Source of the DNA: an uncultured Christensenella sp.
GTDB lineage: Bacteria; Bacillota; Clostridia; Christensenellales; UBA1242
Assembly: GCA_949282135.1 (NCBI GenBank)
Contig: CASDOR010000011.1
Location: 1-59,197, forward strand
Direction of reading: 5' to 3'
DNA: 59,197 bases
Below the pieces are notes generated by a model, which was given only the letters and a program-made list of their open reading frames with translations, made no database searches and was not told the origin of the DNA. A program made the position numbers and the translations under genes. Shown in pieces: positions 1 through 7,882 of the stretch; within the stretch, counting starts at the first letter, position 1; each line of letters opens with the position of its first letter.

Positions 1-14
1 ATTAAAAAATTTTG

Positions 15-43
15 TTGACATATTGCTTTTTATATTGTAATAT
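15..43 (+). promoter_or_regulatory. Promoter of the tRNA operon
   Basis: TTGACA at 15-20 and TAATAT at 38-43 are separated by 17 bp, a near-consensus vegetative promoter about 20 bp upstream of the first tRNA. No other promoter is visible before the second tRNA. Confidence 0.75.
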
Positions 44-61
44 TTAAGAGCATTTAAGTTT

Positions 62-137
62 CGGGGTGTAGCGCAGTTGGTAGCGCACGTGGTTTGGGAC
101 CATGGGGCCGGGAGTTCGAGTCTCTCCACCCCGACCA
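62..137 (+). tRNA. tRNA-Pro (UGG)
   Basis: Acceptor CGGGGTG pairs with CACCCCG (127-133), followed by A and encoded CCA. The anticodon loop TTTGGGA carries TGG at 95-97, closed by a 5-bp stem. First gene of a six-tRNA operon. Confidence 0.95.
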
Positions 138-149
138 TTAAGTGCTTTA

Positions 150-226
150 GGGCCTTTAGCTCAGTTGGTTAGAGCAACCGGCTCATAACCGGTCGGTCCG
201 GGGTTCAAGTCCCTGAAGGCCCACCA
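150..226 (+). tRNA. tRNA with CAT anticodon (Ile2 or elongator Met)
   Basis: Acceptor GGGCCTT pairs with AAGGCCC, with encoded CCA. Anticodon CAT lies in the loop CTCATAA. The overall sequence resembles Firmicutes tRNA-Ile2 (read as AUA after lysidine modification by TilS) more than the initiator tRNA, but elongator Met cannot be excluded by eye. Confidence 0.9.
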
Positions 227-263
227 AAGTATTTTAGATAATACTTTGAAATGGTGAACGTAT

Positions 264-340
264 GGCTTGGTAGTTCAGTTGGTTAGAACGCCGCCCTGTC
301 ACGGCGGAGGTCGAGAGTTCGAGTCTCTTCCAAGTCGCCA
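264..340 (+). tRNA. tRNA-Asp (GUC)
   Basis: Acceptor GGCTTGG pairs with CCAAGTC (one G-U pair), discriminator G, encoded CCA. Anticodon GTC lies between the stem arms CCGCC and GGCGG. Confidence 0.95.
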
Positions 341-369
341 TTACGATTTTAAGTCGTAACACCCTTTAG

Positions 370-445
370 GCCTTGGTAGCTCAGTCGGTAGAGCAGGGGA
401 CTGAAAATCCCCGTGTCGGTGGTTCGATTCCGCCCCAAGGCACCA
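370..445 (+). tRNA. tRNA-Phe (GAA)
   Basis: Acceptor GCCTTGG pairs with CCAAGGC, encoded CCA at 443-445. Anticodon GAA in loop CTGAAAA between GGGGA and TCCCC. Confidence 0.95.
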
Positions 446-465
446 AAGGAAATTAAACTTAATAT

Positions 466-540
466 GCTAGTGTGGCTCAATGGTAGAGCAGCTGATTTGT
501 AATCAGCCGGTTGTTGGTTCGATTCCGACCACTAGCTCCA
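466..540 (+). tRNA. tRNA-Thr (UGU)
   Basis: Acceptor GCTAGTG pairs with CACTAGC, discriminator T, encoded CCA. Anticodon TGT in a loop closed by CTGAT/ATCAG. Confidence 0.95.
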
Positions 541-599
541 GTCACAGCAACATCCACCCAATGCAATACGCAAGTATTGTTCCACCGTGTTGCTGTGAC
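541..599 (+). other. Two-tier hairpin between tRNA-Thr and tRNA-Tyr
   Basis: A perfect 12-bp stem (GTCACAGCAACA 541-552 with TGTTGCTGTGAC 588-599) starts directly after the tRNA-Thr CCA. Inside it a second 6-bp stem CAATAC/GTATTG is capped by a GCAA (GNRA) tetraloop. The two internal-loop strands both carry TCCACC. There is no T tract after it, so it is not a classical terminator; tRNA-Tyr follows 7 bp later. It may be a processing signal or an unrecognised RNA motif. Confidence 0.7.
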
Positions 600-606
600 A
601 TTTTAA

Positions 607-691
607 GGGTAGGTTGCAGAGCGGTCAAATGCAACGGACTGTAAATCCGTCGGCTGAGCCTTCGATGGTTCGAATCCATCCCTGCCCACCA
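607..691 (+). tRNA. tRNA-Tyr (GUA)
   Basis: 85-nt class II tRNA with a long variable arm. Acceptor GGGTAGG pairs with CCTGCCC, encoded CCA. Anticodon GTA in loop CTGTAAA between ACGGA and TCCGT. Confidence 0.95.
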
Positions 692-740
692 GTTAAAAAT
701 TTTTCTAATTTTCTTTAGTTTAGTGGTTTTTAACTATTTT

Positions 741-781
741 GACTATTTTAAGTCTGCTATACTTAAGATAGTCTTTTTTTT
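741..781 (+). terminator. Rho-independent terminator of the tRNA operon
   Basis: GACTATTTTAAGT (741-753) pairs with ACTTAAGATAGTC (761-773, one G-U pair), followed by an uninterrupted T run. Confidence 0.85.
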
Positions 782-804
782 ATTAAAAATGTAATTTTTC
801 GTTA

Positions 805-841
805 AAAATTGGGGTCAAAATTGGGGTCAAAATTTGGGGTT
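805..841 (+). repeat. Three tandem copies of a 12-13 bp AAAATTGGGGTC unit
   Basis: Units start at 805, 817 and 829; the third has one extra T. They lie in the gap between the tRNA terminator and copA. Read in frame the segment gives a short I-G-V-K repeat before a stop. No open reading frame continues upstream because of a stop at 784-786. Otherwise the 692-997 gap holds only the terminator and the copA promoter. Confidence 0.8.
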
Positions 842-951
842 AAAAGTCAGTGAGTATATATATAAATTATTTATGGGAACATATTTCAAAACAAATTTAA
901 AATAAGTCATAAATTAAATTTTAAAAGTATATTTTGTTAATCAAAAAATAT

Positions 952-981
952 TTTACAATTTAACTAAAAATAAAATATAAT
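952..981 (+). promoter_or_regulatory. Probable copA promoter
   Basis: TTTACA (952-957), 18-bp spacer and TATAAT (976-981). The predicted start near 988 leaves only about 10 nt before the copA ATG, just enough for the GAGG ribosome site at 989-992. No obvious copper-regulator operator or regulator gene is seen here. Confidence 0.55.
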
Positions 982-997
982 AAGTCTTGAGGTTGAA

Positions 998-3190
998 ATG
1001 AAGAGAATAATTCTTGGAATTGAAGGGATGAGTTGTAGTGCTTGTTCGCAAGGCATTGAAAAATATATAAAAAAGCAAGACGGAATAGTTGACGTAAGTG
1101 TTAATCTTGTTATGGCAAATGCTACAATAGATTATGACGAAACTAAACTTGACAAAGCAAAAATTGAAAAATTTATAAAGGATGTCGGTTTTAAAAGTAC
1201 CGGTATTTATAAACTAAAAGACGAAAAGGAAGGGAATAAAGAAAAGATACTATTTATCATTTTTTCAATACTTGCAGTTGTTGTTTTATATGTTTCAATG
1301 TTTAGTATGTTTGGAGTGCCTTTACCTAGGTTTTTAGACTACAACTCTAATCCAAAAACATATGCAATAGTTTTATTAGTACTTGTTATTCCATTCTTAA
1401 TTTATGGTTTTGATGTTATAAAAAGTGGAATAAAGTGTTTAATTCTTCGCATTCCAAATATGGATACACTAGTGACACTTGGAGTAATAAGTAGTCTAGG
1501 GTATAGCATTTATTCTTTTGTAATGATAATGCTAGGCGAAAGTAGTTTTGTTCATAACCTGTATTTTGAGTCGTGTGCAATCATAATTTACTTTATAAAA
1601 CTTGGCAGGTTTATTGATAAGTCTAATAAGGCTAAAACTCGTGATGCTATAAAAAAACTTGTTCAAATTACACCAAGTGTGGCAACCTTAAAAGTAGGTA
1701 GTGAGGAAAAAGAAGTTACAATTGATGAAATACAAAAAGGTGACACACTAATTTGTAGGCCAGGAGAAAAAATTGCTGTAGATGGCATAATAGTTAGCGG
1801 TGAGACACACATTGATGAGTCCTTTATTACTGGTGAAAGCATGCCTGTAAAGAAAGTCAAAGGTGATAATGTCGTTGCAGGTAGCATTAATTTTGACGGA
1901 TACTTTGAGTATGAGGCTAAAAGAATAGGAAAAGAATCGACTGTTTCAGAGATTGTTAGACTTGTTGTTGAAGCGACAAATACAAAAATGAAGATTTCAA
2001 AATTAGCAGATAAAGTCAGCGGAATTTTTGTCCCTTGTGTAATGGCTATAGCACTTATAACTTTTGTTGTGTATTTATGCTTAGGTCAAGGCTTTAATGT
2101 TGCACTCAACTTCTTTGTAACCGTACTTGTAGTTGCGTGCCCCTGTGCATTAGGACTTTCGACCCCTCTTGCAATTGTTATTAGTGAAGGTAAGTGTGCG
2201 TCAAGAGGAATTTTAGTGAAAAATAGCGAGACCTTAGAAATTGCTAGCAAAGTAAATACTGTGGTGTTTGACAAAACTGGAACTTTGACCTATGGGAACT
2301 TAAAAATTGCTAAATTTATTAATTTTAATAAAATGGATGAAAAAGAGATTTTAAAATATGTTTATAGTCTTGAGAAATTATCTTCACATCCAATAAAGAA
2401 TGCTTTTATAGAAAGTGCTAACACGCAAAATATTAAGGGTCTTAATGTGTCTAATTTTGAAAATATTGACGGAATGGGAATTATAGGAGACGTTGAAGGG
2501 AAGAGAATAATTTGCGGAAATTATAAGTTACTAGAAAAGTACAAAATTAAAAACGATTATCAAGACAAAGTAAAAGAGGTTAGCGAACTCGGAAGTTTTG
2601 TTTATGTAGTAATAAATAAAGAATTAGTTGGGTTATATATTGTAAGTGATATAATAAAAGAGGACGCAAAAGACATAGTAAAGAGCCTTCAAAGTAGACA
2701 CATTGAGGTTGTTATGCTATCTGGGGACTCAAAAGAAGTTGCTGAAAGGAGAGCCAAAGAACTAAACATTAAAACAGTATTTTCTGAAGTTTTGCCAAGT
2801 GAGAAAAGTAAAATAATTAACGAGTTAAAAAAGCAAAACAAAGTAGTTTTGATGTGTGGAGATGGTGTAAATGATAGTCCAGCACTTGCAACTAGTGACA
2901 TTGGAGCTAGTATAAGTAATGGAACAGATATAGCAATTTCCTCAAGTGATGTTGTGCTTATGAGTGATAATCTTATGAAAATTATTGACCTTTTAGATAT
3001 AGGGAAAAAGACCATAAAGAATATCAAGCAAAATTTATTTTGGGCATTTTTCTATAACACACTTATGATACCAATAGCTACTGGAATGTTTAGTTTCCTA
3101 GGAATAGCTATTAATCCTATGATAGCTGGAATCAGTATGGTACTTAGCAGCCTTACGGTTGTACTTAATGCCCTTAGACTTAAAAAGTAA
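998..3190 (+). CDS. copA: Copper-exporting P1B-type ATPase
   Basis: Membrane pump that moves Cu(I) out of the cytoplasm using ATP. The 730-residue protein has one N-terminal heavy-metal-associated domain (residues ~4-68) with the GMSCSAC motif (C13, C16), membrane helices, the intramembrane CPC metal site (residues 381-383), the phosphorylation motif DKTGT (D425), the SHP nucleotide-domain motif (SSHPIKNA) and GDGVND (621-626). The CPC and single GMxCxxC are typical of Cu(I) pumps of Firmicutes. It is followed 16 bp later by the copper chaperone gene. A CsoR or CopY regulator, common beside this pair, is absent, so control must come from elsewhere. GAGG lies 5 bp before the ATG. Confidence 0.95.
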   Translation: MKRIILGIEGMSCSACSQGIEKYIKKQDGIVDVSVNLVMANATIDYDETKLDKAKIEKFIKDVGFKSTGIYKLKDEKEGNKEKILFIIFSILAVVVLYVSMFSMFGVPLPRFLDYNSNPKTYAIVLLVLVIPFLIYGFDVIKSGIKCLILRIPNMDTLVTLGVISSLGYSIYSFVMIMLGESSFVHNLYFESCAIIIYFIKLGRFIDKSNKAKTRDAIKKLVQITPSVATLKVGSEEKEVTIDEIQKGDTLICRPGEKIAVDGIIVSGETHIDESFITGESMPVKKVKGDNVVAGSINFDGYFEYEAKRIGKESTVSEIVRLVVEATNTKMKISKLADKVSGIFVPCVMAIALITFVVYLCLGQGFNVALNFFVTVLVVACPCALGLSTPLAIVISEGKCASRGILVKNSETLEIASKVNTVVFDKTGTLTYGNLKIAKFINFNKMDEKEILKYVYSLEKLSSHPIKNAFIESANTQNIKGLNVSNFENIDGMGIIGDVEGKRIICGNYKLLEKYKIKNDYQDKVKEVSELGSFVYVVINKELVGLYIVSDIIKEDAKDIVKSLQSRHIEVVMLSGDSKEVAERRAKELNIKTVFSEVLPSEKSKIINELKKQNKVVLMCGDGVNDSPALATSDIGASISNGTDIAISSSDVVLMSDNLMKIIDLLDIGKKTIKNIKQNLFWAFFYNTLMIPIATGMFSFLGIAINPMIAGISMVLSSLTVVLNALRLKK

Positions 3191-3206
3191 TAAAAAAGGA
3201 GAAAAA

Positions 3207-3434
3207 ATGAAAGAGAATTTTATAAAAGAAATCAAGATTTCTGGCATGCACTGTCAAGGGTGCGTAAATAGAGTTACCAGTAAATTAAAAGAAATTAAAG
3301 GTGTAAAAGAGGTTCAAGTTAGCCTTGAAAAACAAAACGCAATAATTGAGTCAAAAAAGGAAATAGATGATGAAATAATATCAAGTATGATAGAAATGCT
3401 AGGCTTTGAAGTGGTTGACATAATAAAAAAGTAA
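3207..3434 (+). CDS. copZ: Copper chaperone (heavy-metal-associated domain)
   Basis: 75-residue single ferredoxin-like HMA domain with the Cu(I)-binding motif GMHCQGC (C16, C19). It would deliver copper to CopA. The start used is ATG 3207, preceded by AAAGGAG; a longer in-frame extension overlaps the end of copA and lacks a ribosome site, so I rejected it. It is co-transcribed with copA. Confidence 0.92.
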   Translation: MKENFIKEIKISGMHCQGCVNRVTSKLKEIKGVKEVQVSLEKQNAIIESKKEIDDEIISSMIEMLGFEVVDIIKK

Positions 3435-3452
3435 AAAAGGAAATTAAAAACA

Positions 3453-3481
3453 TTGACAAATGATTATAAAGTAAATATAAT
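3453..3481 (+). promoter_or_regulatory. Consensus promoter directly abutting yceD
   Basis: Perfect TTGACA (3453-3458), 17-bp spacer, perfect TATAAT (3476-3481). The transcription start is predicted at about 3488-3490, next to the ATG at 3491, implying a leaderless mRNA. Confidence 0.85.
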
Positions 3482-3490
3482 GTTTGTGTT

Positions 3491-4006
3491 ATGTTGTTAA
3501 ATATAATGCGAGCAAAAGGGAACGCAGGTATAGCACAGAATTTTGAAGTAGAATGTACTTTACCAAATGACATGCTGGAGGAGAGGAATATTAAGTTCTT
3601 GACTCCGGTCAAAATTAAGGGTGAATACAGTTATAAAAATGAAGTGCTAAACTTAGTTGCTGATGCCAGTTGTAGATTACAATGTATATGTGATAATTGT
3701 GGTGAGACGTTTGAAAAAGATTTTAGTTTTAAGATAAATGAAAATTTTATTGAAAACTATAATTCTCATAGTGACGAAGATTATTTAATTAATCAAGCGG
3801 GAATAAACATTGATGAAGCGGTCTCTGACAATTTATTACTTAGTCTTTCTTCTCGCATGCTTTGTCGTGAAGATTGTAAGGGTCTTTGTGATGTTTGCGG
3901 AAAAAATAAAAACTTTTACAAATGCAATTGTGAAGAGAATTTAAGCGAGATAGAAAGGCAAGAAGAGAATCCATTTGGCAAAATAAAAGAATTTAGGGGA
4001 GAGTAG
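3491..4006 (+). CDS. yceD: YceD/DUF177 family protein (large ribosomal RNA accumulation protein)
   Basis: The 171-residue protein is recognised by its two Cys clusters, CxCDNCGE in the middle and CREDCKGLCDVCG plus CNC near the C-terminus, and by its position directly before rpmF, a nearly universal pairing. The family is linked to 23S rRNA and ribosome metabolism. It sits 4 bp from rpmF. No Shine-Dalgarno sequence precedes ATG 3491 or the next ATG at 3506, fitting the adjacent promoter and leaderless translation. In many Firmicutes plsX follows rpmF; here plsX is about 6 kb away. Confidence 0.88.
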   Translation: MLLNIMRAKGNAGIAQNFEVECTLPNDMLEERNIKFLTPVKIKGEYSYKNEVLNLVADASCRLQCICDNCGETFEKDFSFKINENFIENYNSHSDEDYLINQAGINIDEAVSDNLLLSLSSRMLCREDCKGLCDVCGKNKNFYKCNCEENLSEIERQEENPFGKIKEFRGE

Positions 4007-4010
4007 AAAA

Positions 4011-4208
4011 ATGGCAGTACCAAAAACAAAAGTTAGTAAATCAAGAAGAGATAGTAGAAAGGCAAATTGGAAGGCAGTTACTCCAACTCTTGTTGAGTGC
4101 CCACATTGCAAGGCAATAATTCGCCCTCATACAGTTTGTGGTGAGTGCGGTTATTATGATGGCAAGGAAGTTATTGCTGTAAGTAAAAAAGAAAAAGAGA
4201 GTAAGTAA
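4011..4208 (+). CDS. rpmF: 50S ribosomal protein L32
   Basis: 65 residues, usual length. Starts MAVPKTKVSKSRRDSRKAN, typical of L32, and carries the zinc-type CPHC and CGEC pairs. It follows yceD by 4 bp and must share its promoter. Confidence 0.97.
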   Translation: MAVPKTKVSKSRRDSRKANWKAVTPTLVECPHCKAIIRPHTVCGECGYYDGKEVIAVSKKEKESK

Positions 4209-4241
4209 ATTTTATCTTACTTGTTTTTTATTTGTTTTTTT

Positions 4242-4271
4242 GAGAAGGGAAAAAGTATTCTCTTCTTTTTT
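4242..4271 (+). terminator. Probable terminator after rpmF
   Basis: Short stem GAGAA (4242-4246)/TTCTC (4258-4262) followed by a T-rich tract. Confidence 0.5.
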
Positions 4272-4416
4272 CGTTTGTTTCTTTAGACTAAATAGGAAAT
4301 ATAGGCTTAAGATTGGTTTTAACTAAAGAGTCTAATAAAGCAAATTTAATTAGTGTGCTAAGTTTGATTTAGGTGAAATTGTACATAAGTATTTTATTTA
4401 TGCTTGATAAAAAAAA

Positions 4417-4458
4417 GGTAATGATATAAAATAATAATGAAATCATTATCTTTTTTTT
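4417..4458 (+). terminator. Stem-loop with T tract before the PepD-like gene
   Basis: GGTAATGAT (4417-4425) pairs with ATCATTATC (4442-4450, one G-U) and is followed by eight T. A-rich sequence precedes it. It lies only 27 bp before the next start codon, so it could be a leader attenuator rather than the end of the rpmF transcript. The rest of the 276-bp gap shows nothing else. Confidence 0.55.
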
Positions 4459-4484
4459 ATTTATAAATATTTAATGAGGGTATT

Positions 4485-5834
4485 ATGGCTAACTTTACAA
4501 ATAAAAGTGCTATGACATTTTTAAATGAGATTGTTTCTATTCCGCGTCAAAGTGGGAATGAAATGAGTATAAGAGATTATCTGGTTGATTTTGCAAAAAG
4601 TAGAGAACTGAGTTATTATTCTGACGAACACAATAATGTTATTATCTATAAAAATAACTCAGAGAAACCTAGCATTGCTTTGCAGACTAATATTGATTTC
4701 CTTGGGTTAAAAAGTGTTAAGTCTAAGGTAGATTTTTTTGTGCCGGACACAATAAGACTAGTTAAAAAAGGAGATTATATTCAGGGAAGAGATAGCTCTT
4801 TTGGATGTGAAAGTTTACTTTCTATTGCATTAATTTTGGAGCTTCTTGATAGTGATTTACCTATAAGCGTTGAGGGTATTTTTACTTCGCAAAAATATAA
4901 TAACATGTTTGGGGTAAGAATAATTGAACCTAAAAATATTTTATCAAAACAAATAATCGGTTTTAAAAGTGCTGACAAAGCTTATATCTTTAATAGTAGT
5001 TGTGCGAGTATAAACGGTTTGATAAAATTTAACAAAGAAAAGATTTTTTTAAAAAGTGACCCAAAACTTAAAACTTTTAAGTTAAGTGTTAATAATTTAC
5101 CTCATGATAATTACAAAAATATATATGTAGATATGGTTAGTAGTTTACTTAGAAAAATTCCACACTTATACATAAATAAAATAATTTTGAATTATGATAG
5201 AGATCACACCCTAAAAAATGAAGTCACTTTTACAACTTTGACTAATGAGAAAGACTTGAAAAGAATTATAAAATTCTTTTACATTGAGCAAAAAAAGGTT
5301 TATAAAATGCTCTCAATTAAGTGTTCAAGGCAAATTAATAATAGTTTAGTTTTAAGCAATGCTTCAATTCTTATGTTTCTTGACGAATTTAAACAAGGGG
5401 TGCTTCGAAATTACAATGGTGAGCTTTTGAGCCAAAAATTTTTGACAGTCGATAGTGATACTGGACTAATAAACTTTAAAATTTTGGCTGACAATGAAAA
5501 AGAAGCAAAAAAACAATATGAGGTAATTTCAGAAAACTGTAAAAAAAATAATTATACTTGTGCTCTTACAAGTGATTGCCTAGATTTTAGATCTTTTAGT
5601 GACTCTCACCTTTTGGAGACATTAAATAAATTTTGCAATATACCTGAGACACGAAAAATTGACAAACTAATAGATGATAGTGAACTCGGGGTTTTTCAGG
5701 ACAAAATAAAAAAACTTGATGGTGCTATTTTGTCATTACCAATTTTAGATGAGGGTAGTGTAAATGAGAGATTTAGTTTTTCTGGACTAAGTAATTTATC
5801 TCTTGCTTTAAAAAATTTTTTTACCAACATATAA
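4485..5834 (+). CDS. PepD-like M20 family protein, probably not a peptidase
   Basis: 449 residues. The start (FLNEIVSIPRQSGNE, then DEHNNVIIYK, then IALQTNID) aligns clearly with aminoacyl-histidine dipeptidases (PepD, M20). The residues that bind the two metal ions in active relatives are replaced: the GHxDM histidine is N69 (TNID), the LGADNG aspartate position reads GCES (E109), and the catalytic EE pair reads K137-Y138 (TSQKYNNM). It therefore looks like a pseudoenzyme or a protein with a new role. GAGGG lies 5 bp before the ATG. It sits upstream of the asd-dap genes without sharing an obvious pathway. The family assignment is solid; loss of activity is an inference. Confidence 0.75.
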   Translation: MANFTNKSAMTFLNEIVSIPRQSGNEMSIRDYLVDFAKSRELSYYSDEHNNVIIYKNNSEKPSIALQTNIDFLGLKSVKSKVDFFVPDTIRLVKKGDYIQGRDSSFGCESLLSIALILELLDSDLPISVEGIFTSQKYNNMFGVRIIEPKNILSKQIIGFKSADKAYIFNSSCASINGLIKFNKEKIFLKSDPKLKTFKLSVNNLPHDNYKNIYVDMVSSLLRKIPHLYINKIILNYDRDHTLKNEVTFTTLTNEKDLKRIIKFFYIEQKKVYKMLSIKCSRQINNSLVLSNASILMFLDEFKQGVLRNYNGELLSQKFLTVDSDTGLINFKILADNEKEAKKQYEVISENCKKNNYTCALTSDCLDFRSFSDSHLLETLNKFCNIPETRKIDKLIDDSELGVFQDKIKKLDGAILSLPILDEGSVNERFSFSGLSNLSLALKNFFTNI

Positions 5835-5881
5835 ACTTGTAACAAGTTGCTATCAAAATAGAATATAGTCTTTTGGTGGGG

Positions 5882-5899
5882 TAGGTTAATTTTAACCTA
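5882..5899 (+). promoter_or_regulatory. 18-bp palindrome before asd
   Basis: TAGGTTAA-TT-TTAACCTA is a perfect inverted repeat located just upstream of the asd ribosome site (GGAGAG). It may be an operator or a small leader hairpin. I see no convincing promoter next to it. Confidence 0.5.
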
Positions 5900-5919
5900 A
5901 TTTAATTGGAGAGTAAAAG

Positions 5920-6921
5920 ATGAATATTGCTATTGTTGGTGCTACTGGTAAAGTAGGAAATAAGTTTATTGAAGTTTTAGAGGAAAGAGGTATCAAGGCG
6001 GATAACTTCTATTTGTATGCTAGTAAAAAAAGTGCTGGAAAAAAGTTAAAAGTTTTTGATAAGGAATATATAGTACTTGAACTAAACGAAGAAAACATAA
6101 AGAACAAAAGAATAGATTATGCTCTTTTTTCTGCAGGTGGCACAATTTCGAAAGATTTTGCGCCTATTTTTGTTCGTTATGGGGCTATTGTCATAGATAA
6201 CTCTAGTGCTTTTAGAAAGGAAAAAGATGTTCCACTTGTTGTGCCAGAGGTAAATAAGGAAGATATTTTAACTCATCATGGCATTATATCAAATCCTAAC
6301 TGCTCAACAATCCAAATGGTTTTACCACTTAAAGTTTTGAATGATAAGTATAAAATAAAACGAGTAGTTGTGTCGACTTATCAAGCTGTGTCTGGGGCTG
6401 GGCAAAAAGGTGTAATTGATCTTAAAAATGGCATTAACGCTATTCCACCAAAGAAATTTGTGCATCCGATTTTTTCAAACGTAATACCTCATATTGATGA
6501 CTTTTTAGAAAATGGTTACACGCGTGAGGAAGAAAAAATGAGTTTTGAGACTAAGAAAATTTTGCATGATGAAAGCGTGCAGGTTACAGCGACAACTGTC
6601 AGAGTGCCAGTTTACAATGTGCATAGTGAAAGCATAAATATAGAATTAGAGAGAGGCTTTAATATAGATAACATTAGAAAAGATTTTGAAGAGATGGAAA
6701 ATCTAGTTGTTTTAGACGACATAAAGAACAATGTTTATCCTATGCCATGTAATGTAGATAATGACGACAAAGTGTATGTTGGAAGAATAAGGAGAGATGA
6801 GACTATAGATAATGGACTTAACATTTGGGTTGTCGGTGACAATATTAGAAAAGGAGCTGCAACAAATGCTGTTCAAATACTAGAATGCATCCTAAAGTAT
6901 AAAAAGGACGTGAGGTTATAG
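5920..6921 (+). CDS. asd: Aspartate-semialdehyde dehydrogenase
   Basis: Converts 4-aspartyl phosphate to aspartate semialdehyde with NADPH, the branch point to diaminopimelate/lysine and to threonine/methionine. 333 residues. N-terminal dinucleotide motif GATGKVG, catalytic C128 in SNPNCSTIQ and the conserved YQAVSGAGQKG segment. GGAGAG precedes the ATG. dapA begins 1 bp after its stop, so the two are translationally linked. Confidence 0.95.
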   Translation: MNIAIVGATGKVGNKFIEVLEERGIKADNFYLYASKKSAGKKLKVFDKEYIVLELNEENIKNKRIDYALFSAGGTISKDFAPIFVRYGAIVIDNSSAFRKEKDVPLVVPEVNKEDILTHHGIISNPNCSTIQMVLPLKVLNDKYKIKRVVVSTYQAVSGAGQKGVIDLKNGINAIPPKKFVHPIFSNVIPHIDDFLENGYTREEEKMSFETKKILHDESVQVTATTVRVPVYNVHSESINIELERGFNIDNIRKDFEEMENLVVLDDIKNNVYPMPCNVDNDDKVYVGRIRRDETIDNGLNIWVVGDNIRKGAATNAVQILECILKYKKDVRL

Positions 6922-6922
6922 T

Positions 6923-7801
6923 ATGAAAAGTGTTTTTACTGGAAGTTGTGTTGCACTTGTTACTCCGTTTAAAGACGATAAAGTTGATTATGAAAGTTTA
7001 GGAAAACTTATAGATTTTCAAATTAATAATGGGACAGATGCTATTGTTGTACTTGGAACAACAGGAGAGCCTGCAACTTTAACTAGCGAAGAGAAAGATG
7101 GTATAATTAAATTTGCAAGAAAAAAAACAAAAGGCAAAGTAACTCTTATTGTTGGTACTGGTAGCAATAGTACAATTAAGGCTATAAATGATAGTCGCCG
7201 AGCACAAAAACTAGGTGCTGATGCACTTTTAATTGTTACACCATACTATAATAAGTGCACTCAAAAAGGACTCATAAGTCACTATAAAAAAATTAGTGAC
7301 AATGTAAATATTCCTATAATTGCTTATAATGTTCCTGGTAGGACTGGGGTCAATATTTTGCCAGAAACAGCTTTAGAACTTAGTAAAATTTCAAATATTT
7401 GTGGAATAAAAGAAGCAAATGCTAGCATAAATCAAATAATGAGGATGTGTAGTTTGCTTAAGGACAAAATGGCTGTATATTCTGGTGAAGATAGTTTAAA
7501 TTACATCTTTATGACTCTTGGTGCTAGTGGGAGCATTAGTGTAACTGCAAATGTTTTTCCAAAAGAGGTTAGTGAAGTTATTCATACGAGTTTAAAAGGG
7601 GAATTTAAAAAAGCGTTAAATTTGCAAGAAAAACTTGAGGAAATAAATAAAAATATGTTTATTGAAGTTAATCCTATCCCTGTAAAATATGCTTGTTCAT
7701 TATTAAAGCTTTGCGAAAATTCCTTAAGGCTACCACTTACTAATCTTGAAGAGCAAAATGAGGAAAAACTTAAAAAATCGATGTTTGAATTTTATAACTA
7801 A
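6923..7801 (+). CDS. dapA: 4-hydroxy-tetrahydrodipicolinate synthase
   Basis: Condenses pyruvate with aspartate semialdehyde, the first step committed to diaminopimelate and lysine. 292 residues, family length. GTTGEPATL binds substrate, YNVPGRTG contains the catalytic tyrosine, and K163 in GIKEAN is the Schiff-base lysine. The ribosome site GTGAGG lies inside the end of asd. Confidence 0.96.
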   Translation: MKSVFTGSCVALVTPFKDDKVDYESLGKLIDFQINNGTDAIVVLGTTGEPATLTSEEKDGIIKFARKKTKGKVTLIVGTGSNSTIKAINDSRRAQKLGADALLIVTPYYNKCTQKGLISHYKKISDNVNIPIIAYNVPGRTGVNILPETALELSKISNICGIKEANASINQIMRMCSLLKDKMAVYSGEDSLNYIFMTLGASGSISVTANVFPKEVSEVIHTSLKGEFKKALNLQEKLEEINKNMFIEVNPIPVKYACSLLKLCENSLRLPLTNLEEQNEEKLKKSMFEFYN

Positions 7802-7807
7802 GGAAAA

Positions 7808-7846
7808 AAGTAAACTCTTCTAATTAAAATTAAGGGGAGTTTACTT
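7808..7846 (+). other. Intercistronic hairpin between dapA and dapB
   Basis: AAGTAAACTC (7808-7817) pairs perfectly with GAGTTTACTT (7837-7846), a 10-bp stem with a 19-nt loop. There is no T tract, so a processing or stabilising role is more likely than termination. Confidence 0.6.
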
Positions 7847-7882
7847 AAATTTTAAGTTTATGGACAAGTATAGGAGTAAATT

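Noticed and set aside
3159..3206. Longer CopZ start
   Set aside because: It overlaps copA, lacks a ribosome site, and the added residues do not match HMA proteins.
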